From contig NZ_RWIN01000123.1 of NCBI RefSeq assembly GCF_009761815.1, positions 1 through 60,903 of the forward strand: 60,903 nucleotides of DNA, given 5' to 3'. Of this stretch, positions 17,441-28,254 are shown in pieces (within the stretch, counting starts at the first letter, position 1; each line of letters begins with the position of its first letter). The notes below the pieces were generated by a model. The model worked only from the letters and a program-made list of their open reading frames with translations, was not told the origin of the DNA and did not search any database. This DNA is from Pseudomonas sp. PB120. GTDB taxonomy: Bacteria > Pseudomonadota > Gammaproteobacteria > Pseudomonadales > Pseudomonadaceae. The translations under genes were made by a program, and so were the position numbers.

Positions 17441-20400
17441 TTAGAAACGTCGTAAATCGAGTGTCATCGGCAGCTCGTCGTTAATGTCCAGAATCGGTAC
17501 AGGCAGTTTCCCCGGGCTATGTCCGATGCGGAAAAACCGTGCCATTCGCCGGCTCTCGGCCTCATTGGCGTTAACGGGCAAGCTGTCGTAGTTGCGCCCG
17601 CCGGGATGGGCGACGTGGTACTGACAACCACCCAGCGAGCGTTGCATCCAGGTGTCGAGCAGGTCGAACACCAGTGGCGCGTGCACAGGAATCGTCGGTT
17701 GCAGGCAGTTGGCCGGTTGCCAGGCACGGAATCGCACGCCGGCCACACATTCGCCGACGCGCCCGGTGGGCTGCAGCGGCACCGGAACGCCGTTGCACGT
17801 CAGCAAGTAACGCTGCGGCGGCAGACCTTTGAGCTTGACCTGTAACCGCTCAAGGGATGAGTCGACGTAACGCACCGTGCCGCCGACCGCACCTTCTTCG
17901 CCGAGCACATGCCAAGGCTCCAGCGCCTGGCGCAACTCCAGCTCGATGCCACTGACGGCGTAGTCGCCGACCTTGGGAAAACGAAACTCCAGATGCGCCG
18001 CGAACCACTCGGCGCGCACGGGATAACCTGCGGCGTTGAGCTCGACGATCACATCCGCAAAGTCCTGTTCAATGAAGTGCGGCAACAGGAAGCGATCGTG
18101 CAGCTCCGTGCCCCAGCGGGCCAGTTTCGGCGGCGCATACGGCTCACGCCAGAACCGCGCGACCAGCGCCCGCAGCAACAACTGTTGGGCCAGACTCATG
18201 CGCGCATGAGGCGGCATTTCGAAGGCACGCAACTCGAGCAGCCCCAGGCGACCGGTCGCACCGTCCGGTGAATAGAGTTTATCGATGCAGAATTCGGCGC
18301 GATGGGTGTTGCCGGTGACGTCGATCAGCAGATTGCGCAACAGCCGGTCCACCAGCCACGGCGCGCATTCTTCGCCCGGTTCAGGCATCTGGGCGAAGGC
18401 GATTTCCAGTTCATACAGCGCATCGTTGCGCGCTTCATCGACACGCGGCGCCTGAGAGGTCGGGCCGATGAACAATCCGGAGAACAGGTAAGACAAAGAT
18501 GGGTGGTTATGCCAGTAGCTGATCAGGCTGCGCAGCAAATCCGGGCGGCGCAGAAACGGCGAGTCTGCCGGTGTCGCGCCACCCAGTACGAAATGGTTAC
18601 CGCCGCCGGTGCCGGTGTGACGGCCGTCGATCATGAATTTCTCGGTGGTCAGCCGGGTCTGGCGCGCTTCTTCGTACAGAAACTCGGTGCGCTCGACCAA
18701 TTCGTCCCACGTTGCGGAGGGCTGCACGTTGACTTCAATTACGCCCGGATCCGGGGTGATGCGGAAATTGCTCAGGCGCGGATCGCTCGGCGGCTCATAG
18801 CCTTCCAGCAACACCGGGCAACGCAGCTCCTCGGCCGTGGCCTCGATGGCGGTGACCAGTTCGAGATAGTCCTCGACCCGTTCCAGCGGCGGCATGAACA
18901 GGTATAACCGCCCTTCCCTGGCCTCGGCGCAGAACGCCGTGCGAGTCAGCCAGTCAGCGGACTCGTCGATCTTCGGTTCACGCTCAACCGCCTCGGCTGG
19001 TGAACCTGGACTGTTCAACGCCATGGTGTCGGGAAGCGGTGGAAAGTCCTGGTTCGGATCGTTGGGATGGATGAACGGATATTCAGCCGCTTTCACCCAT
19101 GGCTGCGAGCCGAGCGGCAAGCGGTAACCCAGTGGCGAATCCCCAGGCACCAACCGGCAATGCTCATCGCGCAGGTACCAGCGACCGCTTTGCCATTGAT
19201 CGCCCTTGGCGGTACGCGCCAGTGGCAGCACCTGGCCGATGACCTTATCGAGGCCCTGACTGAACACTTTGCGCAAACGCGCCCGTTCCAGCGGTTCTTC
19301 CAGACGTGAGTCTTCGGCGCTGACGTTCTGCGGCAACGTCCCCTCGCGCCAGAGGTAATAGAAGTTGTCTTCGTAGGCGGGGAATACAAACCGCGTCGGA
19401 ATTTTCAGGCGTTCGGCCACACTCGCGAGAAAACGTCCGGCCAGTGCGCCATCGGCGCCGTAGTCTTCCTGCTCGTCGGCGATCAACGCGCTGTTGTGCC
19501 AGATCGGTACGCCGTCGCGGCGCCAGTAGCAGTTCAGTGACCAACGCGGCAGTTGTTCACCGGGGTACCACTTGCCCTGACCGAAATGCACCAGCCCTTT
19601 GGGCGCGTAATGCTTGCGCATGCGCTGGAACAGCTCGGCGGACAGACGACGCTTGTCCGGACCGAGCGCGGCGGTATTCCACTCGGCGCCGTCGGGGTCA
19701 TCGATGGAGACGAACGTCGGCTCGCCGCCCATCGTCAGGCGCACGTCACCTTCCAGCAAGTCGGCATCGATCTGTCGGCCAAGTGCCTGGATCGCCAGCC
19801 ATTGGTCTTCGGAGTAAGGCTTGGTGACGCGGGGCGCTTCCCAAATCCGCTCCACGGACATTTCGTGGGTGAACTCACACTCGCAGGGTTCAACCAGACC
19901 GCTGATCGGTGCCGCAGAGCCTGGATCGGGGCTGCATGCCAACGGAATGTGCCCTTCACCGGCAAACAGCCCTGAGGTCGCGTCCAGGCCGATCCAGCCG
20001 GCACCGGGCAAATAGACCTCGCACCAGGCGTGCAGGTCGGTGAAGTCCACGTCAGTGCCCGATGGCCCGTCGAGGCTTTTGACGTCGGCGGTCAGCTGGA
20101 TCAGGTAGCCAGAGACGAACCGCGCCGCCAGCCCGAGGTTGCGCAACAACTGCACCAGCAACCACGCCGAGTCGCGGCAGGAACCAGAGGCCTGTTCGAG
20201 GGTGTGTTCCGGCGTTTGCACGCCCGGCTCCATGCGAATCAGGTAGCCGATGTCTTCGCTGAGTCGCTGGTTGAGTGCGACGAGGAAATCCACGCTGGGC
20301 AGCGGTGTACGGTCGATGCCCTCCAGGTAAGCCTTGAACCGGGGCGTCAGCGGCAGCGTTTCGAGGTACGGCGCCAGTTCCTTGCGCTCATCTGAGGCGT

Positions 20401-20716
20401 AGGTGAAGGGAATTTTTTCGGCGTAGGGTTCGAGGAAGAAGTCGAACGGATTGAAGACCGCCATCTCAGCCAGCAAATCGACTTCGATCCGCAGCTCCGT
20501 CGTTTTTTCCGGGAACACCAACCGCGCCAGGTAGTTGCCCTGGGGGTCTTGCTGCCAGTTGATGAAATGCTGCTCGGGCGAGACTTTCAGCGCATAGGAC
20601 AGTATCCGCGTGCGGCTGTGGGCGGCCGGGCGCAGGCGAACGATCTGCGGACCGAGCTCGACGGCGTGGTCGTAGCGGTAATGCGTGACGTGGTGCAATG
20701 CGACATGAATCGACAC
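17441..20716 (-). CDS. Large transglutaminase / DUF2126 protein
   Basis: 1091-residue protein. The N-terminal 270 residues form a transglutaminase unit with triad Cys180 (GSCRDS), His229 (LHAWCEVY) and Asp245 (GLDATSG). The remaining ~800 residues are DUF2126, with MGGEPTFVSIDDPDGAEWN, GTGGGNHFVLGG and the C-terminal LDLRRF. The start is a GTG at 20716 preceded by GGAGG with 7-base spacing; the frame upstream runs on through a REP and is not likely translated. It lies 88 bases upstream of the ATP-grasp/alpha-E gene on the same strand. DUF2126 resembles glutamine-synthetase/COOH-NH2 ligase folds in published predictions; function unknown. Confidence 0.88.
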   Translation of the reverse strand: MSIHVALHHVTHYRYDHAVELGPQIVRLRPAAHSRTRILSYALKVSPEQHFINWQQDPQGNYLARLVFPEKTTELRIEVDLLAEMAVFNPFDFFLEPYAEKIPFTYASDERKELAPYLETLPLTPRFKAYLEGIDRTPLPSVDFLVALNQRLSEDIGYLIRMEPGVQTPEHTLEQASGSCRDSAWLLVQLLRNLGLAARFVSGYLIQLTADVKSLDGPSGTDVDFTDLHAWCEVYLPGAGWIGLDATSGLFAGEGHIPLACSPDPGSAAPISGLVEPCECEFTHEMSVERIWEAPRVTKPYSEDQWLAIQALGRQIDADLLEGDVRLTMGGEPTFVSIDDPDGAEWNTAALGPDKRRLSAELFQRMRKHYAPKGLVHFGQGKWYPGEQLPRWSLNCYWRRDGVPIWHNSALIADEQEDYGADGALAGRFLASVAERLKIPTRFVFPAYEDNFYYLWREGTLPQNVSAEDSRLEEPLERARLRKVFSQGLDKVIGQVLPLARTAKGDQWQSGRWYLRDEHCRLVPGDSPLGYRLPLGSQPWVKAAEYPFIHPNDPNQDFPPLPDTMALNSPGSPAEAVEREPKIDESADWLTRTAFCAEAREGRLYLFMPPLERVEDYLELVTAIEATAEELRCPVLLEGYEPPSDPRLSNFRITPDPGVIEVNVQPSATWDELVERTEFLYEEARQTRLTTEKFMIDGRHTGTGGGNHFVLGGATPADSPFLRRPDLLRSLISYWHNHPSLSYLFSGLFIGPTSQAPRVDEARNDALYELEIAFAQMPEPGEECAPWLVDRLLRNLLIDVTGNTHRAEFCIDKLYSPDGATGRLGLLELRAFEMPPHARMSLAQQLLLRALVARFWREPYAPPKLARWGTELHDRFLLPHFIEQDFADVIVELNAAGYPVRAEWFAAHLEFRFPKVGDYAVSGIELELRQALEPWHVLGEEGAVGGTVRYVDSSLERLQVKLKGLPPQRYLLTCNGVPVPLQPTGRVGECVAGVRFRAWQPANCLQPTIPVHAPLVFDLLDTWMQRSLGGCQYHVAHPGGRNYDSLPVNANEAESRRMARFFRIGHSPGKLPVPILDINDELPMTLDLRRF

Positions 20717-20913
20717 GGCGTGCCTCCTGCGAGCCCTAAGCGTATTGGAAAGCGCGCAAGACTTATGCCATCCAGTGGCGCTGGCGCTTTCTTCGGTTGC
20801 CTGAGGCAGTACAGCACCAAAATCGGGCGATGCAGGAAATTGATTGGGGAGAGTTGCACGCAAATGTTGCGATCGCGGGTCGCCTGCCAGTTTTTGCATT
20901 GGCTGTACCGGCC

Positions 20914-20981
20914 CCATCGCGAGCAGGCTCGCTCCCACAGGGGAACGCATTTCACTGTGGGAGTGAGCCTGCTCGCGATGA
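20914..20981. repeat. REP pair (family A)
   Basis: Two inverted copies of the GCGAGCAGGCTCGCTCCCAC arm, the second with GAGTGAGCC instead of GAGCGAGCC. They lie close together (about 15 bases apart) upstream of the DUF2126 gene. Confidence 0.88.
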
Positions 20982-21036
20982 GGCCAGTCGTCACACCAGT
21001 TATCTGGATCCTGTAACAATCTGTTTGTTCGCACAC

Positions 21037-21066
21037 ACAAAAACGCCAACCCGGGGGTTGGCGTTC
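21037..21066 (-). terminator. Terminator of ygiQ
   Basis: AACGCCAACCC and GGGTTGGCGTT form a near-perfect stem. On the minus strand it is followed by a T-rich tail (TTTTTGTGTG). It lies 20 bases past the ygiQ stop. Confidence 0.88.
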
Positions 21067-21085
21067 TGTTCAGCTCAAGCAGCGC

Positions 21086-23389
<2,304 letters not shown>

Positions 23390-23484
23390 GACGATGACCG
23401 GTGTTGAGATGAAAAATCGCGGGCGCGGAATATAGCACAAAAAATAACCAATTCCGACGGCTATGGTCGGAAATAACGCTGGGT

Positions 23485-23586
23485 CCTGTAGGAGCGAGCC
23501 TGCTCGCGATGGACGTTAACGATAACGCGCCCATCCTGGATGAACGCAGCGCCCTCAAGCTTTTCGCGAGCAAGCTCGCTCCTCCA
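23485..23586. repeat. REP pair (family B, one divergent arm)
   Basis: Arms TGTAGGAGCGAGCCTGCTCGCGA and TCGCGAGCAAGCTCGCTCC face each other across about 55 bases. It lies just downstream of dnaB, which stops at 23596. Confidence 0.85.
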
Positions 23587-23595
23587 GTGGCAGGG

Positions 23596-24990
23596 TTACT
23601 CGTCGTCGAAGTTGTAGCTGCCCGGCGCAAGGTTTTCGAAGCGGGTGTACTTGCCGATGAACGCCAGGCGCGACGTACCGATCGGGCCGTTCCGCTGCTT
23701 GCCGATGATGATCTCGGCGATGCCTTTATGCTCGGTTTCCGGGTGGTACACCTCGTCCCGGTAAACGAACATGATCACGTCAGCATCCTGCTCGATCGCT
23801 CCGGATTCCCGAAGGTCGGAGTTGATCGGGCGTTTGTTCGGTCGTTGCTCCAGGGAGCGGTTGAGCTGGGACAACGCCACGACCGGGCAGTTGAATTCCT
23901 TGGCCAGGGCTTTCAAGGAACGGGAGATCTCGGAAATCTCGTTGGTCCGGTTGTCGCCGCCCGAGCCTGGAATCTGCATCAGTTGCAGGTAGTCGATCAT
24001 GATCAGGGCAACATCGCCATGCTCACGCACCAGACGCCGGGTCCGCGCGCGCATCTCCGACGGGCTGATACCGGCCGTATCGTCGATGAACAATTTGCGG
24101 TCATTGAGCAGGTTGACCGCCGAGGTCAGGCGCGGCCAATCATCGTCATCCAGGCGACCGGCACGGACCTTGGTCTGGTCGATGCGGCCCAGGGACGACA
24201 ACATACGCATGATCAGCGATTCGCCTGGCATCTCCAGCGAGTAAACCAGTACGCATTTGTCGCTGCGCAACACGGCGTTTTCCACCAGGTTCATCGCGAA
24301 GGTGGTTTTACCCATCGACGGACGACCGGCGACGATGATCAAGTCGGCCGGCTGCAGGCCGCTGGTCTTCTCGTCGAGGTCGGTGTAACCGGTGGACAGG
24401 CCGGTGATGGCGTTGTCGGTGTTGAACAGGGTGTCGATGCGGTCGATGGCCTTGGTCAGCAGGTCATTCACGCTCACCGGGCCGCCGGTTTTTGGCCGGG
24501 CCTCGGCGATCTGGAAGATCTGCCGCTCGGCTTCGTCGAGGATCTCTTCCGCCGTGCGCCCTTCCGGGTTGAAGGCGCTGTCGGCAATCTCGGTGGCAAT
24601 ACCGATCAACTGGCGCAAGGTCGCCCGTGCGCGGACGATCTGGGCGTAGGCCTTGATATTGGCGACGGACGGCGTGTTTTTCGCCAGCTCGCCGAGGTAA
24701 CCGAGGCCGCCGACTTGCGAGGTCTGACCTTCCTTGTCCAGTTGCTCGGCAAGGGTCACGACGTCGATCGGGGAGTTCTGGTCGGCGAGTTTGGCGATCG
24801 CGCGGAAAATCAGGCGGTGGTCATGTCGATAGAAATCGCCGTCGGAGACTTGATCGAGCACACGTTCCCAGGCGTTGTTGTCCAGCATCAGACCACCGAG
24901 CACGGCCTGTTCGGCCTCGATGGAATGCGGCGGCACCTTCAGGGCAGCGGTTTGCAGATCGTATTGCTCGGGAGCGGAGATTTCGTTCAT
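23596..24990 (-). CDS. dnaB: Replicative DNA helicase DnaB
   Basis: 464-residue hexameric helicase that unwinds DNA at the replication fork. The N-terminal primase-interacting domain (PPHSIEAEQAVLGGLMLDN) spans about 20-165. The RecA-like core carries Walker A GRPSMGKT at 222-229, Walker B IMIDYLQLM and the C-terminal arginine-finger region (KQRNGPIG). I start at the ATG at 24990 (MNEISAPEQ); an in-frame GTG two codons upstream is the alternative. It ends the rpsF-rpsR-rplI cluster, though a hairpin after rplI separates it and it may have its own promoter. Confidence 0.97.
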   Translation of the reverse strand: MNEISAPEQYDLQTAALKVPPHSIEAEQAVLGGLMLDNNAWERVLDQVSDGDFYRHDHRLIFRAIAKLADQNSPIDVVTLAEQLDKEGQTSQVGGLGYLGELAKNTPSVANIKAYAQIVRARATLRQLIGIATEIADSAFNPEGRTAEEILDEAERQIFQIAEARPKTGGPVSVNDLLTKAIDRIDTLFNTDNAITGLSTGYTDLDEKTSGLQPADLIIVAGRPSMGKTTFAMNLVENAVLRSDKCVLVYSLEMPGESLIMRMLSSLGRIDQTKVRAGRLDDDDWPRLTSAVNLLNDRKLFIDDTAGISPSEMRARTRRLVREHGDVALIMIDYLQLMQIPGSGGDNRTNEISEISRSLKALAKEFNCPVVALSQLNRSLEQRPNKRPINSDLRESGAIEQDADVIMFVYRDEVYHPETEHKGIAEIIIGKQRNGPIGTSRLAFIGKYTRFENLAPGSYNFDDE

Positions 24991-25024
24991 GGCCACTTGG
25001 AATTAGGGGTTACAGAAAGACAAA

Positions 25025-25055
25025 GGGCACGACCTGTAAACAGGATCGTGCCCGA
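25025..25055 (-). terminator. Hairpin between rplI and dnaB
   Basis: GGGCACGA/TCGTGCCC arms with an inner CCTG/CAGG pair and a T-rich tail on the minus strand (CCTTTGTCTTTCT). It is likely a terminator, or an attenuator letting dnaB be expressed at a lower level than the ribosomal genes. Confidence 0.75.
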
Positions 25056-25098
25056 TGTTACCGGCAAGCACCCGAGGGTGCCAGCCGACAAGTGCTGC

Positions 25099-25545
25099 TT
25101 AAGCTGCTACCACGACAACGCGTACGGTGGCTTCAACTTCGGCGTGCAGGTGCACGGCTACGTCGAATTCGCCTACGTTGCGGATGGTGCCGTTCGGCAG
25201 ACGAACTTCGCTTTTTGCAACTTCAACGCCAGAGGCGGTCAGTGCATCAGCGATGTCGTGAGTACCGATCGAACCGAACAGCTTGCCTTCGTCACCAGCG
25301 GTGGCAGTGATAGTCACTTCCAGCTCAGCCAGTTGGGCGGCACGGCTTTCAGCCGAAGTTTTACGGTCTGCTGCGGCTTTTTCCAGCTCAGCGCGACGCT
25401 CTTCGAACGCAGCCAGGTTGGCAGCGGTCGCAGCGGTAGCTTTGCCGTAAGGCAGCAGGTAGTTACGACCGTAACCAGCCTTAACGTTCACTTTGTCACC
25501 CAGGTTGCCCAGGTTGGTGACTTTTTCCAGAAGGATCAGTTGCAT
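25099..25545 (-). CDS. rplI: 50S ribosomal protein L9
   Basis: 148-residue two-domain L9. The N-terminal rRNA-binding domain MQLILLEKVTNLGNLGDKVNVKAGYGRNYLLPYGKA is nearly invariant. A long connecting helix (about 40-75, EERRAELEKAAADRK) leads to the C-terminal domain with LFGSIGTHDIADAL. It helps keep reading frame on the ribosome. It is 19 bases downstream of the DUF2232 membrane protein gene and part of the rpsF-rpsR operon. Confidence 0.98.
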   Translation of the reverse strand: MQLILLEKVTNLGNLGDKVNVKAGYGRNYLLPYGKATAATAANLAAFEERRAELEKAAADRKTSAESRAAQLAELEVTITATAGDEGKLFGSIGTHDIADALTASGVEVAKSEVRLPNGTIRNVGEFDVAVHLHAEVEATVRVVVVAA

Positions 25546-25564
25546 GTGAAAATCCTCTTAACTT

Positions 25565-26458
25565 TTAACCTTCACCGTTCGCGCTATCGGCGTCTTTCGG
25601 CGCCGAACGACCGCGAAAATCAATCAGGCTGTCGACGATGGCCAAGACCACCAGCAACGGATAGATCAGCTGCATAAACAGCAACAGCGTGACGTACAAC
25701 CCCACCAGCCAGAACCTGGCCAGTCGCTTTTGCGCCACCAGCCCGTGAATCAAGGCCAGCCCGGCGAACACCAGCGGTACACTGCACAACGGCGTCAACA
25801 TGGCCATCTGTGGACCGAGATTCGGCCCCAGAAGCATCAACGCCAGCAGTAACATCGCCAGCCCCAGCGGGAATCGAATGGCGCGAAACTCGCGACCAAA
25901 ACCACCCGGGTTGTACAACAACGCCTGCCAGTAGCGCCCGACAATCAGGCTCAGCACACTGACGATTTGTAACAAGGCCGCAATCAGGCCGGTCAGGACC
26001 GGTGCAATCAGGGACGCAAAGCGCGCTTGCTCATCTACCGACAACTTCTCGTAGACATCACCGAGGAGCGACGGCATGACTTTTATCAAAGCCTGCGCCA
26101 GCATCTCGATTTGGGGACCAAAAGCCGTCCCCAGCACCACTGAAAACACCACTCCCATCGCTATGCTGACCAGCAGCACGCGGTTCCAGGACTCACTTGC
26201 GCGCAAAACCAACGCAAGGCTCCAAGACCCCAGCAACACCAGAAGTGCGCGTGGGTCATCGGCGTACAGCCACCAGATCAATGCCGGCAGCAGTCCCAGA
26301 GCAAGAACACCGAGGGCGTCCTTCAATCCGCGCCGCAGGAGCACAAGGCATCCAGCGGCAGCACCCAACCAATACAACAACGGCAACGTTACGCATCCAG
26401 CCACTACAAGAGTGGCCTGCATACGGCCTCGCATGATGAACTCAGCTATGGCACGCAT
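25565..26458 (-). CDS. DUF2232/YybS-like integral membrane protein
   Basis: 297-residue protein with about eight hydrophobic segments and a short charged C-terminus (FRGRSAPKDADSANGEG). It lies between rpsR and rplI, a position conserved in Pseudomonas and near relatives, 36 bases after rpsR and 19 before rplI. The fold resembles the YybS/DUF2232 family, which is thought to be transport-related. I know no established function. A membrane protein inside a ribosomal-protein operon is the notable point. Confidence 0.85.
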   Translation of the reverse strand: MRAIAEFIMRGRMQATLVVAGCVTLPLLYWLGAAAGCLVLLRRGLKDALGVLALGLLPALIWWLYADDPRALLVLLGSWSLALVLRASESWNRVLLVSIAMGVVFSVVLGTAFGPQIEMLAQALIKVMPSLLGDVYEKLSVDEQARFASLIAPVLTGLIAALLQIVSVLSLIVGRYWQALLYNPGGFGREFRAIRFPLGLAMLLLALMLLGPNLGPQMAMLTPLCSVPLVFAGLALIHGLVAQKRLARFWLVGLYVTLLLFMQLIYPLLVVLAIVDSLIDFRGRSAPKDADSANGEG

Positions 26459-26494
26459 GCATTCAATCCTTTGCTACGTGTCGACTGCCCGGTC

Positions 26495-26725
26495 TCAGCG
26501 GCCGTGGCTGTCGGTGTAGGCCAGCAGGGCCAGGAAGCGGGCGCGCTTGATAGCGGTGGCCAGCTGACGCTGATAACGTGCTTTGGTACCGGTGATACGG
26601 CTTGGAACGATTTTGCCGGTCTCGGATACGTAAGCTTTCAGAGTGTTGAGATCTTTGTAATCGATCTCTTTCACGTCTTCAGCGGTGAAGCGGCAGAATT
26701 TACGACGACGGAAGAAACGTGCCAT
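26495..26725 (-). CDS. rpsR: 30S ribosomal protein S18
   Basis: 76-residue S18 with the family hallmarks [24 protein letters not shown] and [32 protein letters not shown]. It binds the 30S platform as a heterodimer with S6, encoded by the gene 28 bases upstream. Confidence 0.98.
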
Positions 26726-26753
26726 TTGATAGGCTCCTTAAAAGGTCCGTGGA

Positions 26754-27176
26754 TTACTCGTCAGCGTTATCGCTGTTGTCGCTGTCATCACTGTCAACGC
26801 CTTCGGCGTCGGAGTGCTCAGGACGGTCGCGACGCTCACGGCGCTCACTGCGGTTTTCTTCAGCCTTGAGCATCTCGGATTGGCCGGTAACGGCTTCTTC
26901 GCGACGGATGACCAGGTTACGGATCACTGCATCGTTGTAGCGGAAGTTGTCTTCCAGCTCGGCCAGGGCCTTGCCAGTGCACTCAACGTTCAGCATCACG
27001 TAGTGAGCCTTGTGAACATTGTTGATTGCGTAGGCCAGTTGACGACGGCCCCAATCTTCCAGACGGTGGATTTTGCCGCCGTCTTCTTCGATCAGCTTGG
27101 TGTAACGCTCAACCATGCCGCCGACTTGCTCGCTTTGATCCGGGTGGACCAAAAAGATGATTTCGTAATGACGCAT
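26754..27176 (-). CDS. rpsF: 30S ribosomal protein S6
   Basis: 140-residue S6. The core MRHYEIIFLVHPDQSEQVGGMVERY through DAVIRNLVIRREE is typical. The last ~35 residues are a charged tail that changes from Arg/Glu to Asp/Ser-rich and ends NADE. In E. coli and pseudomonads RimK adds glutamates to the S6 C-terminus, so the acidic tail is a likely substrate (inference). First gene of the rpsF-rpsR-DUF2232-rplI operon. A structured leader lies just upstream. Confidence 0.98.
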   Translation of the reverse strand: MRHYEIIFLVHPDQSEQVGGMVERYTKLIEEDGGKIHRLEDWGRRQLAYAINNVHKAHYVMLNVECTGKALAELEDNFRYNDAVIRNLVIRREEAVTGQSEMLKAEENRSERRERRDRPEHSDAEGVDSDDSDNSDNADE

Positions 27177-27192
27177 GAATGCTCCTTACGGG

Positions 27193-27224
27193 TTGTAGCC
27201 TGCCGCTCAAAAGCGGTCAGACAA
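27193..27224 (-). promoter_or_regulatory. rpsF leader: Candidate S6:S18-binding leader hairpin of rpsF
   Basis: On the mRNA strand, UUGU-CUG-CCGCU pairs with AGCGG-CAG-ACAA, closed by a UUUG loop, with a single bulged A and a three-base GCU bulge. It ends 17 bases before the rpsF ATG. Bacterial rpsF leaders are known to bind the S6:S18 dimer for autogenous control, through a bulged stem with a CCG. The exact consensus fit is not verified. Confidence 0.5.
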
Positions 27225-27373
27225 GGAGTGAATGACACTTATGGACTTGCTGGCGATGGACACATGCGTGCCTGCCGTCACAGCAAGGGGCGCAATTGTA
27301 GAGAAGGGACAGGAGAGGTGCAAGGCAATTGGTGATTATTTGAACAACCCCCAAGCTTTGTCATGGCACAAAC

Positions 27374-27474
27374 CACTGTGGGAGCGAGACCGGCTTGCCG
27401 GCGATGAGGTTGCAACATTCAACATTGATGCTGAATGTTATTACGCCATCGCGAGCAGGCTCGCTCCCACAGGG
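27374..27474. repeat. REP pair (family A, one hybrid arm)
   Basis: One arm is the standard GCGAGCAGGCTCGCTCCCAC. The other reads GTGGGAGCGAGACCGGCTTGCCGGCGATG, a variant with its own GCCGGC-type inner stem. It fills the gap between rlmB and the rpsF promoter region. Confidence 0.82.
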
Positions 27475-27486
27475 ACTACAACTGAC

Positions 27487-28254
27487 TTAAGACTTTTTAC
27501 CGGCCGCGGCAGCTTTTACGCTGCGCTGACGCTGGGCTTCGAACAGGCAAACGCCCGTCGCCACGGAAACGTTGAGGCTGCTGACGCTACCGGTCATCGG
27601 CAAATGCACCAGGTAGTCGCAAAGATCGCGGGTCAGGCGACGCATGCCGCTGCCTTCAGCACCCATGATCAGAATGGTCGGACCGGTCATGTCTTGCTGA
27701 TACAGACTCTGTTCAGCCTCGCCCGCCGTACCGACGACCCACAAACCGCGCTGCTTGAGCTTTTCAAGCGTGCGCGCCAGGTTGGTCACGGCGACCAACG
27801 GAATCACTTCCGCCGCGCCACAGGCGACTTTTCGTACCGTCGGGGTCAGCGTGGCCGACTTGTCCTTCGGAACGATCACCGCCAGTGCGCCCGCCGCATC
27901 GGCAGAACGCAGGCAAGCGCCGAGGTTATGCGGATCGGTCACGCCGTCGAGCACCAACAACAGCGGCGCGCCTTCGGTGCGATCAAGCAGCTCGTCGAGC
28001 ATGGCTTCGCCCCAGACCTGGCTCGGGCTCACGTCCGCCACCACGCCCTGGTGCACGCCTTCAACCCAGGCATCCAGCTCACGGCGCTCGGCATTGCCAA
28101 CCGGCACACGATTTTCGGCCGCGAGGGCGATCAAGGTTTGAACACGCGGTTCGCTGCGACCTTCCGCCAGCCAGATCTGCTTGACGCGTTTCGGGTGGTG
28201 ACGCAGCAACGCCTCTACAGCGTGCACGCCGTAGATCTTTTCCAACTGACTCAT
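27487..28254 (-). CDS. rlmB: 23S rRNA (guanosine-2'-O)-methyltransferase RlmB
   Basis: 255-residue SPOUT-family enzyme that methylates the ribose of G2251 in the 23S rRNA P loop. The N-terminal substrate-binding domain IYGVHAVEALLRHHP is followed by the knotted SAM domain with DGVTDPHNLGACLRSADAAG, ILIMGAEGSGM and SLNVSVATGV. Its ATG overlaps the rnr stop by 4 bases, so it is translationally coupled to RNase R, the arrangement known from other gammaproteobacteria. Confidence 0.96.
   Translation of the reverse strand: MSQLEKIYGVHAVEALLRHHPKRVKQIWLAEGRSEPRVQTLIALAAENRVPVGNAERRELDAWVEGVHQGVVADVSPSQVWGEAMLDELLDRTEGAPLLLVLDGVTDPHNLGACLRSADAAGALAVIVPKDKSATLTPTVRKVACGAAEVIPLVAVTNLARTLEKLKQRGLWVVGTAGEAEQSLYQQDMTGPTILIMGAEGSGMRRLTRDLCDYLVHLPMTGSVSSLNVSVATGVCLFEAQRQRSVKAAAAGKKS

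Noticed and set aside
20717..21049. N-terminal extension of the DUF2126 protein
   Set aside because: The extension translates a REP element (it contains the typical SPVGASLLAMGP read-through). The GTG at 20716 has GGAGG at the right distance.
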